Positions 60,087-64,000 of a stretch of 64,000 nucleotides of DNA are shown here, piece after piece. Each line of letters begins with the position of its first letter. Position 1 is the stretch's first letter. The position numbers and the translations under genes are program-made. Origin of the DNA: Ciborinia camelliae (lineage: Eukaryota > Ascomycota > Leotiomycetes > Helotiales > Sclerotiniaceae). The DNA is taken from assembly GCA_025890175.1 (NCBI GenBank), contig JANPYM010000010.1, positions 1,890,427-1,954,426 of the forward strand. Direction: 5' to 3'. The notes under the pieces are model-generated. The model had not been told where the DNA came from. It saw only the letters and a list, made by a program, of their open reading frames with translations, and made no database searches.

Positions 60087-63000
60087 TTCTTCTTCCTCTT
60101 CTTCTTCTTTTTCTTTCTCTTTCCCTTCTCTCTAATTTCTTGCGCTTAGTTTTCCTGTACTGATAGCCGTATTGTCGCGATAGCTAAGGTGTTGGATGAA
60201 CCTGGAAGGATACCGAGTGTTGCGCAGGCAATTCGAAATTAAGGCAAATCAAAGTACTCAAGAAATATTTCTTAAGATTAGGTATGGAAATATGAAAGTC
60301 TGAGTTCGTAGATATCTAATGATGTGACAATCGTGTGCGCAGAGGCCATAAAATCGATTATCGTCTTAATTTTGTGTTTGTTTACATTCGGATGTCGGTA
60401 ACCCATATTCAGTCATCTTATCGTGAAAATGCGATGGCAGAGCTACAAATATTTTGGTCTGTGCGCACGGTGCTGATTAGTAATCAACATTCACTCTATT
60501 GCTTTCCTCTTACACTTTTTTCTCTCTCGATATGGATTTCCCAACTCCACAAGAGGCTGGTATTCCATATTCCATGCAAACAGGTAACAATCATATTGAC
60601 GTATCTAACATCTTCCATTGTTATTGAAACAATTTCTGCATTATAGATTAATCTACTTGTATCTCGAATATGATACTATTGAGGATAACTATTAAGGATT
60701 CTGAATAGGTAACTAGGTAATAAGTAAAACAACCACCTACCTACTTATTAATCCCCTGCCACGTTCTTCGACCTTCGACCTTCACCTTCCACCTTCCAAC
60801 TTCTAGCCGATACAATTAAGTAGCTCCCACCTATAGAGTCCCAGCAGGACTAACAGGAGCTGCCCAGGCAATATGTGTATAATATCCCTACCGACTCAGC
60901 GTCTGCAATTTCATCATTCCATTCTATATACTCCTTCCTGTTGCGATACCAGTGAATACCTGATTCACTGGGCATGTTTGATTAGTGAATGGGTACGTGA
61001 CTAGAACGTGACCGCACCAGTCATCCCGGGGGCATATAAGCCCCTTATAGCACCCAGCTCTAGAACCTCATCAATCAATAAGTGATCATAGTTAAGCTGG
61101 AAGTTACAGGCATCTTGTATGTCACCACTCGAGGTGATGCCCACAATACCGGTATATGCCTAAGAGGCATGAGGGAAAACGCGTTTTAGCCTCCGCTAAC
61201 CAGGATATGATATTGCCTGTCAGTTGTGTAGACCAAACGGTCTCTCTCCGAGTAGATCCCGGAAATGATAAACGCCTTTCTCTCGTTTCACTTGACATAT
61301 CTCCCGTCTCTGCACAGATGTTGATTGTATTAAACAAGACTTCTTGGGATTACGATTTATTCTAGAACTAAGGAATAGTGAGGAAGGGCAGGACAGTAAA
61401 TTGTCGGTAACAAAATCGTATGATTAATCGACGCTCTCTTTTCCTTAGACATCCATTGATCTTCCTTCCCGTCATAGCATACTAACCTAACCCGCCTACC
61501 TATCCACCCCTTAGTGGAAATATACGGAACCGCTACATGGTCATTACATGGTCCTTACACAATGTAAGCTCGCTTACACGATATATAACGCTTCTCTGGG
61601 TGCGATTAGAGTGTAGCAAACTATACTGTGTAAGTATCATCTAAGCACTATATATACACTATGTAGCGATTGTTTAGATAATATATTAAAAATGGGCCTA
61701 CCCTATTCAGAAATCAGGCCACAAAGTATATCAAAGCAGAATATTGAAATTCTGCCTCCTCCCTAGAGCAGAGCCAAGACCCATCTGCTCCTAGACCTTC
61801 ACAAACTCTAGGTGGTAGTACAATGCTATTAATACACTGGCATCGGGATGAGACAGTTTACCATCCACAAAAGCCAAAAGACGGCAAGTCAGCCTTGTAA
61901 AATACCCCACCTCCATAGCCCAACTCATCCTGCAGGTTGCAGGCTACAGTGCATTGTTAGATAGGGCTGGGGGTTACAATATCATACTAGATATTTTTAA
62001 GAATTTACGTTCCAGAAACTTCTTAAACATACACATTGAGGTACAAACTCAAAGGATTTTCATTAAGAACCAGAATATTAATTTTTCTCTGTCTGCCTCA
62101 GGACCTGATCATTTTACAGTTAGGCTTGCTTCAGTTGATTTGCTAATCAGTATAGTAGGATAAAAATATAACTCTTCATTATTGTCACTACTCATTATTC
62201 GGATCAGACCAATCCGACATGGGATTTAACATACTCAGAGTAATTGGATTAGCGGCCAGTATTTCCATACATACTGACTGGTACATGGAAATTATAGCAC
62301 GGTCATAAACCACGCCAATGTATATAGATCCGCCTGTTGATATCACCGAGCTTCCGAAGACTATCAGGTTGCAGACAGCATCGATTGTACCTAGTTTCTT
62401 CACTGGGAAATCGATCATGACGGAGCACAACATAATAAATGAGCATCGACGAGATTTTATCGACAGCTCGGGTTTCCCGGTCGAATAAAAATCGTACAGA
62501 TGTGACATACAATATTTTCAAAGAATTGGATTGGCGAGAGCCTGAAGCGCGCTACGTCTGGTCAAGGAACCTTGTAGCAACATGTGTTCTGAGCAAATCA
62601 CATTCAGCTTCGTTTTATTGATGGTCGCCGATCTTTGGACTATCCCATTGGCGATAGAGCTAGCTCTCCCGAGGTCGTATTTGTAAACAATAGGTAACAT
62701 CCACTATCAAAACGAGCTGAACAAAATGCCTGCAATGCTACTAGGCCATCGTATTAAAAAAATACAGTAGCATCAATTAGCGCAAATGGTGGGGAAAGTC
62801 CACAGCAAAGAATGAAACGGTGAATGAATTGGTTTCGAGAACGCTCGGATGGTCACTACACCAGGCGAAACTTGCGAATCTCTAACCAAACACAGCATAT
62901 ACGGGTTTCAAGTACAGATTTTTGCAAGATAAGTAGATGTTGATTGAGGATGCGTCATTGCTGATTGATTTCCCTTGCTATAAGACTTTTATGACGATCG

Positions 63001-63393
63001 ACATTGGAATATATCCTTGTAGACATGACAGTCACATGTGACATGCCTTGCCTTAGAACATCATCAGTCAACTCCGTTCTCTTTGGCTGCTATCATGCCT
63101 GAATCTAACGGTTGCAGTGCAGTAATGTTGAAACTTAGCACGGATCAACATCGTGCACCGGGGTTCATTGAATGGTTTGGTGGCATCCATCCCTCTGCAG
63201 TACCTGGCATTCATAAGTGATTATAAAGCCTCTGACTTTCTCAAGGAGATGAATTAAGCTTCCAAAATCAACCAAGATTCAAGATTCAAGATTCAAGATT
63301 CAAGATTCAAGATTCAAGATTCAAGATTCAAGATTCAAGATTCAAGACTCAGTGAATGATACCGATACTGAAAACCAGTAACAAATCAGGAAC
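60087..63393. other. Gene-free stretch before the terminal regulator
   Basis: No gene I can support. AT-rich, with several short open frames lacking recognisable domains (for example 61954-62163 and 62188-62508). A heptamer array is listed separately. Promoters for Mis14 (left end) and the terminal regulator (right end) should lie here. Confidence 0.55.
63274..63343. repeat. Perfect heptamer minisatellite AAGATTC, 10 copies
   Basis: Ten perfect aagattc units followed by one variant (aagactc), ending about 45 bp before the start codon of the terminal regulator. It therefore lies in the probable promoter or 5' leader of that gene. Confidence 0.95.
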
Positions 63394-64000
63394 ATGGTGA
63401 ATATTGGTAGGCCATCGAGCGGATGTTACCTCTGCAGATCTCGGCGCGTCAAGGTTAGCAAACGCTCCAGGTACAACATAGAAAGAGTACTAATGTACAA
63501 TTAGTGTGACGAGAAAAAGCCAGGCTGTGGTAACTGCAAAAAATTGAAGCGTGCATGTCCGGGATATCGAACACTTTTTGATGCAATGCACCGTAATGAG
63601 ATGAACTCTACACAGCCCAAAGCATCTCTTACAATCATGAAAACAGAAGTTCACCCAGAGAGCCAGATGACCCAGAGAACTACACGGTCTCACCACCAAA
63701 GTCGATCCGAGTCTGTGATTATACCCCAGGAACAATGGAAACTAAGACAGAACTCCGGCCCCGACACCCAGATCTTGGTAGAAGCAATATATAACGGAAC
63801 ACATTCGGTATACCCACCGTTAACAGCAACATTGGAGGAGCGCGCAATTTGTTTCTTCCTCGCCAATTACGTTGTGACTGCTCATGGTGTAGTAAAAGCT
63901 GGTTTTCTCGGGTTTCTACTCCCGTTGATGAAACTTCAACCTTCAGCCATCTTATCAGACTCCTTGTCTGCAGTGGCGCTTGCTACTTTCGCAAATCAAC
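63394..64000 (+). CDS. Zn(II)2Cys6 transcription factor, 5' part (runs off the window)
   Basis: Exon 1 (63394-63453) encodes MVNIGRPSSGCYLCRSRRVK. After a 51-nt GT-AG intron, exon 2 starts at 63505 with CDEKKPGCGNCKKLKRACPGYR and stays open to the end of the window. The two exons together form a canonical binuclear zinc cluster C-x2-C-x6-C-x6-C-x2-C-x6-C at about residues 11-38. A polar linker follows, then the beginning of a helical fungal regulator domain (LEERAICFFLANYVV). About 185 residues are visible; the C-terminus is missing. The intron splits the zinc cluster between its second and third cysteines. Target genes are unknown, and it is closer to the housekeeping block than to the PKS. 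Confidence 0.88.

Overview
The window reads as nuclear DNA of a filamentous ascomycete (Pezizomycotina). The evidence is intron-split genes with short GT-AG introns (46-158 nt), a multidomain iterative polyketide synthase, fungal Zn(II)2Cys6 regulators, and an MSH2 / TRM10 / Mis14 block of fungal housekeeping genes. A Leotiomycete-like source is my impression only; nothing here proves it. I saw no tRNA, rRNA or CRISPR array. There is one 10-N assembly gap at 11059-11068.

Layout. 1-5.8 kb is almost pure low-complexity DNA (polypurine tracts, micro- and minisatellites). 5.8-7.6 kb is an amino-acid permease, followed by another simple-repeat field to 12.1 kb. 12.1-49.2 kb looks like a loose, previously unassigned secondary-metabolite locus. 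It holds an FAD monooxygenase, a small ABM-fold (quinol-monooxygenase-like) protein, a decayed zinc alcohol dehydrogenase, a complete non-reducing polyketide synthase (SAT-KS-AT-PT-ACP-ACP-TE), a regulator with two C2H2 fingers plus a Zn2Cys6 domain (CMR1/Pig1 type), a full-size ABCG transporter and an unrecognised multi-pass membrane protein. 53.9-60.1 kb is conserved core genome (MSH2, TRM10, Mis14/Nsl1). The right end carries the first part of a second Zn2Cys6 regulator that runs off the window.

How the genes may work together (inference). The synthase would make and release an aromatic polyketide. The FAD monooxygenase and the ABM protein could hydroxylate or oxidise it towards a quinone. 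The CMR1-type regulator would switch the locus on and the ABCG pump would export the product. No tetrahydroxynaphthalene reductase or scytalone dehydratase is present, so this is not a self-contained DHN-melanin cluster.

The most unusual structural feature is the dead alcohol dehydrogenase at 16.0-17.45 kb. Its middle has been replaced by a 222-bp foldback element whose inverted arms differ mainly by transitions, followed by a perfect octamer array of 19 units. A second octamer array, with a different unit but also exactly 19 copies, lies at 3.3 kb.
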